A DNA stretch of 64,000 nt from Pontibacter aydingkolensis (GTDB lineage: Bacteria > Bacteroidota > Bacteroidia > Cytophagales > Hymenobacteraceae), in NCBI RefSeq assembly GCF_019443125.1, contig NZ_JAHYXK010000001.1, positions 261,608 through 325,607 on the forward strand, read 5' to 3'. Below are positions 8,959 to 17,595 of this stretch, piece by piece. Under the pieces are notes generated by a model. The model saw only the letters and a program-made list of their open reading frames with translations, ran no database searches and was not told the origin of the DNA. A program made the position numbers and the translations under genes. How positions within the stretch are numbered: position 1 is the first letter of the stretch; every line of letters starts with the position of its first letter.

Positions 8959-11265
8959 ATGCGCAGCAACCACTTACTTGTTGCAGCCGCCCTTTTAGTG
9001 GCCGGATGCACTGCAACCAAGAAGAACGATTCCAAAGAACCAGCCATCGCTACATTAGGCACCGAGCCTATCTCCACAACGGAGTTCCAGTATGTTTATG
9101 AAAAGAACAATGCTGGCAACGATGATGCCTACACCCGCGAAAATGTAACCGACTACCTGAACCTGTACACTAACTTTAAGCTAAAGGTAAAGGAAGCCGA
9201 AAGCCGTGGCCTGGACACCACCATGGCCTTTAAGCGTGAACTGGAAGGTTACAAAGAGCAACTCGCTCAACCATACTTATCTGAAAAAAGCGTAACCGAC
9301 CAATTGGTGAAACAGGCATATGACCGCCTCAGCCAGGAAGTAAACGCATCGCACATACTGCTTACGCTACAGCAGGATGCAGCACCAGAAGATACGCTGG
9401 CGGCCTATAATAAAGCTGTTGAGCTACGCCAGCGCGCCCTGAGTGGCGAGGACTTCGGTAAACTGGCACAAGCCCACTCACAGGACCCTTCTGCAGCCGA
9501 TAACAAAGGTAACCTGGGTTATTTTACATCGATGCAAATGGTATATCCATTTGAAGATGCGGCTTATAAGACTCCTGCAGGGCAGATATCAATGCCTGTT
9601 AGAACTCGCTTTGGTTACCACTTAATTAAAGTGAATGACAAGCGCCAGGCACGCGGTGAGGTAAAAGTGGCTCATATTATGGTGCGCGCTACACCGGGAA
9701 TGCCTAAGGCCGACTCGCTGGCAGCCAAGCAACGCATTGATGCTATTTACAAGCGCCTGCAGCGAAACGAAAGCTGGGATAAACTGGCAGCAGAATTCTC
9801 TGAAGACGCTAACTCTGCCCAGAACGGTGGCGACTTGCCATGGTTTGGCACGGGCCGTATGATCCCGAATTTTGAGGATGCCGCCTTTGCTTTGAACAAA
9901 GAAGATGAAATTACGAAGCCGTTGCTTACGCCTTATGGCTGGCACATTATTAAACTGATAGACAAGCGCGGCCTTCCTCCTTTTGAGGATATGGAGCAGA
10001 ACCTGCGCAACAAAATAGCTAAAGACTCCCGCTCTGAATTAAATAGGGCTGCGTTTCTGAAGCGCATTAAAGCCGAAAATAACTTTACAGAGGTTGCTGC
10101 TACCAAAGCCGCCGCACTCAGTAAAGCAAACGCAGAACTGCTGCAGGGCAAGTGGAGCTACGACACCAACGACAAAACGCTTAACCAGCCACTTTTCACG
10201 ATTCAGGGCAAACCTTATACCGTAGGCAATTTTTATACTTTTGTAAAAGAACAGCAGCGCCCACGCACTACCGGCACCCCTGAGTATGCCATGAGCACGC
10301 TTTACGATGCCTATGTAGACAAAAGCCTGGTAGAGTACGAAAGAGCAAACCTGGAAAACAAGTATACAGACTACAGAATGCTGGTAAAAGAGTACCACGA
10401 CGGCATTTTGCTGTTCCAGTTAATGGACGAGAAAGTATGGTCTAAGGCTGTGGAAGACTCTGTTGGCCTTAAAGCATTTTTTGAGCAGAATAAAGAAAAG
10501 TATAAGTGGGGACCGCGCGTGCAGGCAACTGTGATAAGTGCAGCTAATAAGGACCTGCTAAACAAGGCGCAGCAGCAACTGGCTACCCGCCGCTACCCGG
10601 TAAAGTCTGCTAACCTGCCCGATATACTTTTTGAGCAGAACAAAGCAGAGCTTACAAAAGACGCATCGCTAAAGCTAAACGAGTTTGCAGAGATACTGAA
10701 AGGCAACCCATCTTTATCTATTGATGTGAATGGGCATGCTGATGCACGCGAGGCAGCAGCAAACCAAAATATTTCAGACCTGCGTGCGCAGCGTGTGGTT
10801 AAATATCTTACCGAAAAAGGCGTGCCTGCCGCGCAGATAAAAGTAAATGCCCTTGGCAAGACAAAACAGGCCGGCCCTGATAATACCGAAACTGGCCGCC
10901 GCCGCAACCGCCGTGCATCGTTTGCACTGTACTCATCAGACGTAAATGCCCTGGCAGACAACCTGAACGCCAGCAACCCGCTTGATGTGCAGATTACGGA
11001 GAAAAAATTCCAGAAAGGCGAGAACAAAGTGCTGGACGCTGTTAAATGGGAGAAAGGCACTTATACTTTGCAGCAGAATGGCCGCGAGTACCTTATTATT
11101 ATAGACGAGGTGCTGGAGCCAGCTTACAAGCAGCTGAACGAAACACGCGGGGTAGCTATCTCTGATTACCAGAACTACCTGGAGCAGCAGTGGGTAAACC
11201 AACTGCGCGAGAAGTACCCGGTAAAAGTTAACGACGCTGAAATAGAGAAATTAGTCAGGAAATAA
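8959..11265 (+). CDS. Lipoprotein with two parvulin domains and an embedded OmpA-like domain
   Basis: The 768-aa product has a lipoprotein signal (LLVAAALLVAGC, lipidated Cys17). Residues about 127-232 and 233-335 are two parvulin (PpiC/rotamase) domains, each with an ASHILL/VAHIMV opening and a GYHLIKVND/GWHIIKLID ending. A helical SurA-like region follows. Residues about 547-660 form an OmpA-like peptidoglycan-binding domain (DILFEQNKAELTKDAS, then VNGHAD, then RAQRVVKYL and NRRASF). A last domain of about 100 residues ends the protein. It should be a periplasmic lipid-anchored chaperone/isomerase for outer-membrane proteins, possibly held to the cell wall. It opens an operon with a SurA-like protein and a MoxR ATPase. 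Placing an OmpA domain inside a PpiC protein is unusual. Each domain call is strong; the combined role is inference. Confidence 0.9.
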   Translation: MRSNHLLVAAALLVAGCTATKKNDSKEPAIATLGTEPISTTEFQYVYEKNNAGNDDAYTRENVTDYLNLYTNFKLKVKEAESRGLDTTMAFKRELEGYKEQLAQPYLSEKSVTDQLVKQAYDRLSQEVNASHILLTLQQDAAPEDTLAAYNKAVELRQRALSGEDFGKLAQAHSQDPSAADNKGNLGYFTSMQMVYPFEDAAYKTPAGQISMPVRTRFGYHLIKVNDKRQARGEVKVAHIMVRATPGMPKADSLAAKQRIDAIYKRLQRNESWDKLAAEFSEDANSAQNGGDLPWFGTGRMIPNFEDAAFALNKEDEITKPLLTPYGWHIIKLIDKRGLPPFEDMEQNLRNKIAKDSRSELNRAAFLKRIKAENNFTEVAATKAAALSKANAELLQGKWSYDTNDKTLNQPLFTIQGKPYTVGNFYTFVKEQQRPRTTGTPEYAMSTLYDAYVDKSLVEYERANLENKYTDYRMLVKEYHDGILLFQLMDEKVWSKAVEDSVGLKAFFEQNKEKYKWGPRVQATVISAANKDLLNKAQQQLATRRYPVKSANLPDILFEQNKAELTKDASLKLNEFAEILKGNPSLSIDVNGHADAREAAANQNISDLRAQRVVKYLTEKGVPAAQIKVNALGKTKQAGPDNTETGRRRNRRASFALYSSDVNALADNLNASNPLDVQITEKKFQKGENKVLDAVKWEKGTYTLQQNGREYLIIIDEVLEPAYKQLNETRGVAISDYQNYLEQQWVNQLREKYPVKVNDAEIEKLVRK

Positions 11266-11353
11266 AACTGCCTGGCTGGTCGTTTTTCTGCTACGGAAAA
11301 AGCAAAACCTGAAACTCAGAATAAAGCAGTATCTTGCACGTTGTTTTAGCAGC

Positions 11354-12742
11354 GTGTTTCAAATTAGTATTACAACCTTGAGAAAGACAATCAACTTTGG
11401 CAAACTGGCCTTTGTAGCAATTTGCTTTATCATTTCCTCACTTTCTGCAGTAGCGCAGGTACCCGTGCAGCGTAAAGTAGATGGTATAATAGTTAAAGTA
11501 GATAACCACATCATACTTCGCTCTGACCTGGAGTTTAGCTACCTGCAGTACCTGGCACAGTCTAAGCAACAGCCTAACGAAGCTTTAAAGTGCGACATAC
11601 TGCGCTCTATGGTACAAGACAAGCTTCTGCTTGCCCGCGCTGAGATAGACTCTGTGGTAGTTGACGATGCCATGGTAACAGACCAGCTTAACCGCCGCAT
11701 CGATTACCTTACCGCGCAGGTGGGAGGCGTAGAGCGCCTGGAGCAATACTACAACAAGAGTATAAAGCAGCTTAAAGATGAGTTGCGCAAAACGGTAAAG
11801 GAGCAGATGGTGGCCGAGAAAATGCAGCAGGAAATTGCAGGCAAGATCAAGGTTACACCAAAAGAGATCAAACGCTACTTTAACAACATCCCAACAGACA
11901 GCCTGCCATACTTCTCCAGTGAAGTAGAACTTGCCCAGATCGTAAAATATGCCCAGGTAAGCAAGCAGCAGAAACTGGCTGCCCGTCAGAAACTTGAAGA
12001 ACTGCGTAAGCGTATCGTGGCCGGAGAAGACTTTGCCGCACTAGCTAAACAGTATTCCCAGGACCCGGGTTCTGCGGCAGCAGGTGGTGAGCTTGGCTTC
12101 TTTAAGAAAAAAGAGCTGGTACCAGAGTATGAGGCTGCAGCAATGCGACTGGAGCCGGGCCAGATGTCAAATGTAATAGAGTCGCAGTTCGGGTTTCACC
12201 TGATACAACTGATCGAGCGTAAAGGCCAGGAGTTTAACACGCGCCACATTCTTATAAAGCCAGAAACAGCTACTGTAGACGTTTCCTCTGCCGCTGCCGT
12301 TTTGGATAGCGTGCGTACGCTGATACAAAACGACAGCATCACGTTTGCAAAAGCCGCTAAAGAATACTCCGACGACAAGCAGACCAAAGACAATGGCGGC
12401 ACTATCACAAGCCGTGCCACAGGCGACATGTACATCCCGATGGACCAGGTTGATCCGTCTATCTTCTTTGTGATCGACACAATGCAGGTAGGCGAGATAT
12501 CTAAACCGATTCCCTTCCGTACGGAGGATGGTCAGGAAGCTGTTCGTATCATATACCTTAAATCGAAGTCGAAGCCGCATTTAGCTAACCTCCAGGACGA
12601 TTACCAGAAAATAGCTAACGCGGCACTAAACCAGAAGAAGGGAAAAGCCGTTGATGATTGGTTCAGGAAGAACATCGATACCGTATTCATTGAAATTGAT
12701 CCGGAGTACCAAAATTGTAATGTTCTTGAACTAACCCAATAA
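11354..12742 (+). CDS. SurA-like periplasmic peptidylprolyl isomerase
   Basis: This 462-aa protein carries a signal peptide (KLAFVAICFIISSLSAVAQ) and a SurA N-terminal chaperone region (VDGIIVKVDNHIILRSDLE). Two parvulin domains follow, the first about residues 190-290 (EVELAQIVKYAQV to FGFHLIQLIERKG), the second starting at NTRHILIKPE. SurA proteins escort unfolded outer-membrane proteins across the periplasm. The gene lies 88 bp after the lipoprotein isomerase and 6 bp before the MoxR gene. The start chosen is GTG at 11354, as no ATG precedes the signal peptide. Length and domain order match SurA, so the call is firm, though with two isomerases side by side the division of work is unknown. 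Confidence 0.92.
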   Translation: MFQISITTLRKTINFGKLAFVAICFIISSLSAVAQVPVQRKVDGIIVKVDNHIILRSDLEFSYLQYLAQSKQQPNEALKCDILRSMVQDKLLLARAEIDSVVVDDAMVTDQLNRRIDYLTAQVGGVERLEQYYNKSIKQLKDELRKTVKEQMVAEKMQQEIAGKIKVTPKEIKRYFNNIPTDSLPYFSSEVELAQIVKYAQVSKQQKLAARQKLEELRKRIVAGEDFAALAKQYSQDPGSAAAGGELGFFKKKELVPEYEAAAMRLEPGQMSNVIESQFGFHLIQLIERKGQEFNTRHILIKPETATVDVSSAAAVLDSVRTLIQNDSITFAKAAKEYSDDKQTKDNGGTITSRATGDMYIPMDQVDPSIFFVIDTMQVGEISKPIPFRTEDGQEAVRIIYLKSKSKPHLANLQDDYQKIANAALNQKKGKAVDDWFRKNIDTVFIEIDPEYQNCNVLELTQ

Positions 12743-12748
12743 AAAACT

Positions 12749-13714
12749 ATGACGCAGTTCTCCTCTGACAAAGAAGCAGCAGACGCACTATACGATGCTT
12801 ACCGCACCCTAACCGCCGAAATATCGAAGGTTATAGTAGGCCAGGAAGAAGTAGTAAGATTAGTACTCACAGCTGTTTTTTGTCAGGGGCACTGCCTCCT
12901 GGTAGGTGTTCCGGGGCTAGCCAAAACGCTTCTGATCCAGACCATCGCCAACTCCCTGGACATGTCCTTTAGCAGAGTGCAGTTCACACCCGACCTCATG
13001 CCTTCTGATATTGTAGGTGCAGAAACACTGGACAAAGACCGCAACTTCAAATTTATCACCGGCCCTGTTTTTGCAAACATTGTACTGGCCGACGAGATAA
13101 ACCGTACTCCTCCTAAAACACAGGCAGCTTTATTGGAAGCCATGCAGGAGCATGCTGTAACCGTTGCCGGCCGCAAGTATGACCTGCCACGCCCCTTCTT
13201 TGTGCTAGCTACCCAAAACCCGATTGAGCAGGAAGGCACTTACCCCCTGCCCGAGGCACAGCTGGACCGTTTCATGTTCAACATCACGTTGGGCTATCCA
13301 AGCTACGAATCTGAATTGCAGATCGTAAAAAACACTACTGGCGCTGTCATCACACAATTGAACAAGATACTGCACGCCGACGAGATCATTGCTTTCCAGC
13401 AGTTGGTGCGCCGTGTGCCTGTAGTAGATAATGTAGTGGAGTATGCCGTGCAATTGGTACACAAAACCCGCCCGGGCCAGCCAATGGCTTCGCAGCAGGC
13501 AAATCAGTTCCTGGAATGGGGCGCGGGCCCAAGAGCATCGCAGCACTTAATAGTTGGTGCTAAATGTAACGCCATCCTCAACGGAAAGTATAGCCCTGAC
13601 ATTGAGGATGTACAGGCTGTTGCCCTACCTATACTTCGCCACCGTATTGTGCGTAACTTTAAAGCTGAGGCAGAAGGCATTACCGAAGAGCAAATTATCC
13701 GGGAGTTGCTGTAG
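12749..13714 (+). CDS. MoxR-family AAA+ ATPase
   Basis: The 321-aa protein is a complete MoxR AAA+ module: Walker A GVPGLAKT (residues 53-60), Walker B IVLADE (111-116) followed by INRTPPKTQAALLEAMQE, sensor 1 ATQNPIEQEGTYPLPEAQLDRF, and a C-terminal lid domain. MoxR ATPases act as chaperones that insert metals or activate proteins, usually with a VWA-domain partner. No VWA or DUF58 gene follows here. It is the last gene of the isomerase operon, 6 bp after surA. That places it in envelope protein maturation, but the substrate is not identifiable. Confidence 0.93.
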   Translation: MTQFSSDKEAADALYDAYRTLTAEISKVIVGQEEVVRLVLTAVFCQGHCLLVGVPGLAKTLLIQTIANSLDMSFSRVQFTPDLMPSDIVGAETLDKDRNFKFITGPVFANIVLADEINRTPPKTQAALLEAMQEHAVTVAGRKYDLPRPFFVLATQNPIEQEGTYPLPEAQLDRFMFNITLGYPSYESELQIVKNTTGAVITQLNKILHADEIIAFQQLVRRVPVVDNVVEYAVQLVHKTRPGQPMASQQANQFLEWGAGPRASQHLIVGAKCNAILNGKYSPDIEDVQAVALPILRHRIVRNFKAEAEGITEEQIIRELL

Positions 13715-13877
13715 GCAATTTTGAATGAGCGAATGAGTGATTGAATGAATACCTGACAAAAACTCTTCTGCAACTGAACTTCGCGTAAATTATAGACTAA
13801 ATTACATTTTACGCAAAGGCATTATAAAGAATTTCACTCGCTCATTCACTAATCCACTCATCCACAATTTGAATTCA
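13715..13877. repeat. GAATGAGTG-type inverted repeat in the gap after moxR
   Basis: GAATGAGCGAATGAGTGATTG (13722-13742) is mirrored by CACTCGCTCATTCACTAATCC (13836-13856), giving a loose inverted repeat spanning about 135 bp. Related GAATGAGTG words occur at 16247-16277 after the GNAT gene. No gene is seen. Confidence 0.55.
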
Positions 13878-13907
13878 TTGCAATTCAATCTTAATGGTGT
13901 AATTTTG
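13878..13907 (+). promoter_or_regulatory. Bacteroidota-type promoter for the 142-aa gene
   Basis: TTG (13878-13880), 19 bp, then TAATTTTG (13900-13907) matches the Bacteroidota -33/-7 consensus exactly. It lies about 37 bp before the ATG at 13945. Confidence 0.65.
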
Positions 13908-13944
13908 CACCCGTTCAATTTTACTCACATTACCCTAGATACTT

Positions 13945-14373
13945 ATGGAGGCGGCTGCTTTATACTTTCGCTTTAAAGATAACCTGGCAACTATAGCTGG
14001 TGCACTTAACAGCAAACTGGAAGTGCGCTCAATGCCATATAACACTTCTATTCCGCTCGAGATCGATTTACTGGCCGACGTACTTCGCCTGCACGGCTTG
14101 GATTTTCAGTCTACCACTCCCGGAGCTACACGTTTGTTTGATTTTCAGCAGTGGTATGCGCAGAACGAAGAGCAGGTAAACAACATAATGCAACGTGTAC
14201 TGGAGGATAAGAGAGCTTACATGAAAACGGCAACCGGCACTGTGCTTCAGAAAGAAATGCTTTACCGCCGCCTGGAATACTTTAAGGAAACTGCTCATAC
14301 ATTGGAGGTCATGATGACGCAGCAGCAACTGCACAGCCCTAAGCATTTCAGCTATCCGTTTTTGGGAAAATAA
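13945..14373 (+). CDS. Conserved-looking hypothetical protein, 142 aa
   Basis: The 142-aa soluble protein has no signal peptide, membrane segment or motif that I recognise. It is mostly helical by composition. A glutamine-rich, charged middle runs from about residue 68 to 85 (FDFQQWYAQNEEQVNNIM). Two lysine/arginine-rich helices follow, and a short aromatic C-terminus ends YPFLGK. It has its own exact-match promoter and its own terminator, so it is expressed alone, divergent in function from the operon before it. Codon use resembles its neighbours. A real gene is likely; the function is unknown. Confidence 0.7.
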   Translation: MEAAALYFRFKDNLATIAGALNSKLEVRSMPYNTSIPLEIDLLADVLRLHGLDFQSTTPGATRLFDFQQWYAQNEEQVNNIMQRVLEDKRAYMKTATGTVLQKEMLYRRLEYFKETAHTLEVMMTQQQLHSPKHFSYPFLGK

Positions 14374-14398
14374 GTATAGTTTATACTTTAAGTGATAT

Positions 14399-14436
14399 AA
14401 ACAGCCTCTGCCATAAAAGTATGGCAGAGGCTGTTT
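14399..14436 (+). terminator. Strong hairpin after the 142-aa gene
   Basis: AAACAGCCTCTGCCAT and ATGGCAGAGGCTGTTT form a perfect 16-bp stem with a 6-nt loop, 25 bp past the stop. The right arm ends in TTT, and the left arm begins with AAA, so it could act on both strands. Confidence 0.8.
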
Positions 14437-14442
14437 GATTTC

Positions 14443-14559
14443 TGGCGCGGGTATCCAACCCGTGAAGTTAAGTGCGTGCGAGTCTCCAGACTCGCTTGTT
14501 TTATAGCTAGCTTGTTGGTATATCAGACACTCGCAGGACCTCCGCACGCTGCGAGGTCT
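14443..14559. repeat. Cluster of short hairpins including an AGAC-CTCGCAG REP-like palindrome
   Basis: Three small palindromes follow each other: CGGGT/ACCCG (about 14448-14462), GCGAGTC-TCCA-GACTCGC (about 14478-14495), and AGACACTCGCAG/CTGCGAGGTCT (14525-14536 with 14549-14559). The last recurs at 39885-39919 nearly unchanged. The first resembles a tRNA T-loop only in its CGGGT...ACCCG letters; there is no cloverleaf. Confidence 0.7.
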
Positions 14560-14575
14560 AGAGTAGTACTTCTTC

Positions 14576-15445
14576 CTAGTTCCTTATTTCTGTGTGCCCA
14601 TCTTTAGAGTGTTTCAGTTCCAACTCTCCATCTGGCTGGTCTTTCATACTTGAGTCGGCCTGACTGCCAACACCACCTTTTGCTACGGTAATACCGCCAT
14701 CAACCATATATAATGCACCAGTTACGTAAGATGCCTCATCCGATGCCAGGAACAAGTATACATTGGCTACTTCTTCGGGTGTGCCCCGGCGTCCCATGGG
14801 TGTGGCTTCTTTCATGGTCTTTACCATTTTGCTATCCATCGGCCCGGTACTGGCGTGGGTCCAGGCGGTATCGATGGGGCCTGGGCCTACCAGGTTGCAG
14901 CGCACACCGAACTGTGCCTGCTCTACCGCAAGTCCTTTCATAAAGGCGTGCATAAAACCCTTTGTTCCACCGTAAGGTGCGTTTTGGGCAATACCTATTT
15001 TACCAGCCTCTGAGCCCGCGGACACAATGTTGCCTTTAGTTTTGTGCAGCTCCGGCAGTGCAGCCTTACTCATCACAAATGCAGAGCGAAGGTTATTCTT
15101 TACCATGTAATCAAAGGCTTCTTCAGAATAGTCCTGCAACATATTTACCTCCGGAAAAACACCCGCATTATTTATCAGGATATCCAGTTTGCCAAATTCC
15201 CTTACTGCCAGTTTAACACAGCTTTCTGCTTCTCCCATCACAGATAAGTCGCCGGTGTACCCCAAAGCAACTTCACCTTCTTTTTGGATCTCTTTCACTA
15301 CTTTCTCTACAGGGTCTTCGGGAAAACCGGCAACTACTACACTGGCGCCTTCTTGTGCAAATTTCTTGCAAATGGCCTCGCCAATTCCTGAGCCACCGCC
15401 GGTTACAATGGCTACCTTGTCTTTAAGTCTGTTTCCTGTTATCAT
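14576..15445 (-). CDS. Short-chain dehydrogenase/reductase
   Basis: The 289-aa classical SDR has the cofactor motif TGGGSGIG (residues 15-22), the INNAGV structural motif and an active-site YGGTK (Tyr and Lys four residues apart), plus the PGPIDT segment. The open frame extends 44 codons upstream with a hydrophobic stretch, but the ATG at 15445 gives the normal SDR start (MITGNRLKDKVAIVTGG). A charged C-terminal extension of about 30 residues follows the usual end (YMVDGGITVAKGG). The substrate is not predictable from sequence; relatives are often called glucose or 3-oxoacyl reductases. The gene is divergent from the GNAT gene, 159 bp away, and is probably monocistronic. Confidence 0.9.
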   Translation of the reverse strand: MITGNRLKDKVAIVTGGGSGIGEAICKKFAQEGASVVVAGFPEDPVEKVVKEIQKEGEVALGYTGDLSVMGEAESCVKLAVREFGKLDILINNAGVFPEVNMLQDYSEEAFDYMVKNNLRSAFVMSKAALPELHKTKGNIVSAGSEAGKIGIAQNAPYGGTKGFMHAFMKGLAVEQAQFGVRCNLVGPGPIDTAWTHASTGPMDSKMVKTMKEATPMGRRGTPEEVANVYLFLASDEASYVTGALYMVDGGITVAKGGVGSQADSSMKDQPDGELELKHSKDGHTEIRN

Positions 15446-15604
15446 TTTGGTTTGTGTTAATGTGTTGCTTACTACTAACGACAAAATGCTAATGCAGTTA
15501 AAGAAGAGGCATAATAACATAGGAGTCGCACATTTTACCATAGTTAGCGTATGACTGAACATAGCCCTTACAAACAAAACGTCTGATTTAAATAACCTGC
15601 CACC

Positions 15605-16237
15605 ATGAGTATTTTACACGAATCCTTGCCCGATTCTTTTGAAGAAAGAATTGAAACAGAACACCTGATTTTGCGCCCTTACCAGGAAGGTGATGAAAGT
15701 GACTTTATGCGCCTGCTGCAGGAAAATGCTGCTATACTTAACCCTGCTTTTGGAGGACGGCTGGCACGTGTTCGCGCCCTCGATGATGCACGTACCCAGG
15801 TTAAGCAGCTGCGCACAGAGTGGGATAACCGTAAAGTTTTTGATTTTGGAGTATGGATGAAGCCATCCAAAGAATACATCGGCGACATTGCCCTGAAGAA
15901 TCTGGACCACCGCATACCAAAAGCAGAATTGGGTTTATACTTTACCAGTTGGCCAGATACGCGCGAGCAAGCCATTGAGGCGCTTCAGGCTATACTTAAA
16001 TTTGCGTTTGATACGCTGGCCCTAAACAAAGTATACATGCGTTGCACAGCCTCTAACTTATGTTTTGGCGAGTTGGTAGAGGATATCGGATTTCTGAAAG
16101 AAGGAGTTATGCGCAGCGATTATAAAGGAGCAGACTCCGATGAGTTACTAGACCTGATTTACTATGGTATGACACGCCAGGACTATGAGCACATGCAGCA
16201 GCACGAGGAAGAGACCAACTCTACAGCCATGGCTTAA
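15605..16237 (+). CDS. GNAT acetyltransferase, RimJ/RimL-like
   Basis: The 210-aa protein shows the RimJ/RimL-type GNAT pattern: ETEHLILRPYQEGDESDF at the start, a central YIGDIALKNLDHRIPKAELGLYF strand pair and KVYMRCTASNLCFGELVEDIGF near residue 145, where the family binds acetyl-CoA and positions the acceptor. Relatives acetylate N-termini of ribosomal proteins or small molecules. The acid-rich C-terminal tail (QQHEEETNSTAMA) is not part of the domain. The start ATG at 15605 leaves nine residues before the first strand motif. It is single, with a convergent reverse gene downstream. Confidence 0.88.
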   Translation: MSILHESLPDSFEERIETEHLILRPYQEGDESDFMRLLQENAAILNPAFGGRLARVRALDDARTQVKQLRTEWDNRKVFDFGVWMKPSKEYIGDIALKNLDHRIPKAELGLYFTSWPDTREQAIEALQAILKFAFDTLALNKVYMRCTASNLCFGELVEDIGFLKEGVMRSDYKGADSDELLDLIYYGMTRQDYEHMQQHEEETNSTAMA

Positions 16238-16282
16238 TTTACAATAAGTGAATGAGTGGTTCTGTGAATGAGTGAATGTATT

Positions 16283-17434
16283 TTAGCGCCGCGGTTTGGC
16301 TACAAAAAAGTCTGTATCGAAAGTAAGGTAAATAGAGTTTGCGAACTCCAGTTTTGGATCATTAAAATTGATGACAGGCTCTAGTCTTAATGTTAAGTGT
16401 AGGTCATCGATTATTTCAATGTCTTTCATCAATCGCAGAATAAGCAGCTCCTGTTCCTCTTCCAGGTAATCCGGGTATTTAAAAGTAGTAGAAGCAGATT
16501 GAAATAGTTTGCCACCAAGCTCTGTAATATAGCCATTGCCTTTCCAGTAGCTTAGCATTACATCCTGGTACTTTGTATCGGCGCCAATGTTTAAGTATAC
16601 CCCATGCCCCTGCTCATAAGGCAAGCGTACAGTGTTTGAGAAATCTTTAAAGCCAAGTATATAGTTTTTGGTGTAAAGCCGGTGCAACACTTTGCGGTTA
16701 TACTTTTTCTCCAGTTCCAGGCCAATAGCAATATTAGCAACTGTAAGCAATGGTAGATCAGAGGCATCAATCTGGCCACCTTTGTGCTGTGCTGTAAACT
16801 GAATGGGCAATGTAAGCTTTATACTATCAGCGAGAATTCCTCTTCCCTCCTGATGCAGTAGTGTAAAAGCAGTTACAGCACCACCGTCTACTTGCTCCTG
16901 ATCGTCTTCGCCGCGGTACAGCATATTAGACCAGTTTAGCCAGGCGTTAGCTTTAAATCGGTGGGTTTGCACTTTATACTGCAGTCCGTTTTCCAATCTG
17001 TTAAGTATAACCCGTTCAAAATCGAAGAGGGGCTCAATATAGCCATGTGCCAGGTTGCCCTCCAGTGTGCCAAAGGTAAGGCTCCAGTTCTCTTTCAATA
17101 GCTTAACTGAGAAGGTGGGCGCAATATCTTCGTAACCGGAGCTACCAAAGTCCTTCCATAGAAAAACACCGGCATCTATACGTACTGTTGGCGCCGGTTG
17201 GTAAATGAGTTTCGGGTTTAAATGATAGCCAAATAAAGTATAGCCGTCTGCAATCTTATTAAAGTATTCGTTGTTCTTGGAGAAGCCAAAAGCGTAAAGG
17301 CCAAATCTAATTTCATTAGCATTTTCGGGTTTAACCGGTATGGTTTGGGTTAATACCCGGTTGTTTAACTGCCCATAGCACAAACCACTACTAAACAAGC
17401 ACGTAATAGCGAAAACAAGCTTAAAAAAGCGCAT
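16283..17434 (-). CDS. Probable outer-membrane beta-barrel protein
   Basis: From the ATG at 17434 the protein is 383 aa with a signal peptide (MRFFKLVFAITCLFSSGLCYGQ). The rest alternates short amphipathic strands rich in Tyr, Phe and Gly, for example LKENWSLTFGTLEGNLAHGY and DVMLSYWKGNGY, and ends in a strand with a terminal basic pair (FDTDFFVAKPRR). This looks like an outer-membrane barrel, but I recognise no named family. An upstream ATG at 17464 would bury the signal peptide, so the later start is preferred. Its neighbours (GNAT and recA) give no functional clue. Localisation is moderately sure; function is unknown. Confidence 0.7.
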   Translation of the reverse strand: MRFFKLVFAITCLFSSGLCYGQLNNRVLTQTIPVKPENANEIRFGLYAFGFSKNNEYFNKIADGYTLFGYHLNPKLIYQPAPTVRIDAGVFLWKDFGSSGYEDIAPTFSVKLLKENWSLTFGTLEGNLAHGYIEPLFDFERVILNRLENGLQYKVQTHRFKANAWLNWSNMLYRGEDDQEQVDGGAVTAFTLLHQEGRGILADSIKLTLPIQFTAQHKGGQIDASDLPLLTVANIAIGLELEKKYNRKVLHRLYTKNYILGFKDFSNTVRLPYEQGHGVYLNIGADTKYQDVMLSYWKGNGYITELGGKLFQSASTTFKYPDYLEEEQELLILRLMKDIEIIDDLHLTLRLEPVINFNDPKLEFANSIYLTFDTDFFVAKPRR

Positions 17435-17532
17435 AAAAAGTCTGCATAAATGGGACAAAAGCACTGCTGCCGTTGTTATAATCAGTCGGCAGTAAAGAGC
17501 TAAAAATTTTAGTAAAATAGTTATTGGCTTTC

Positions 17533-17563
17533 TTGCAAATAGCTGTCGAAAGTAGTAATTTCA
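17533..17563 (+). promoter_or_regulatory. Probable recA promoter
   Basis: TTG (17533-17535), 20 bp, TAATTTCA (17556-17563) is a near match to the Bacteroidota promoter, with C in place of the usual G-side base. It lies 32 bp before the recA ATG. I see no LexA-like box overlapping it. Confidence 0.5.
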
Positions 17564-17595
17564 CCTTCAATATAAAGCAATTTAATTAAACACAC

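Noticed and set aside
14443-14465. tRNA-like T-arm CGGGTATCCAACCCG
   Set aside because: No acceptor stem, D-arm or anticodon arm can be built around it; it belongs to a cluster of short hairpins.
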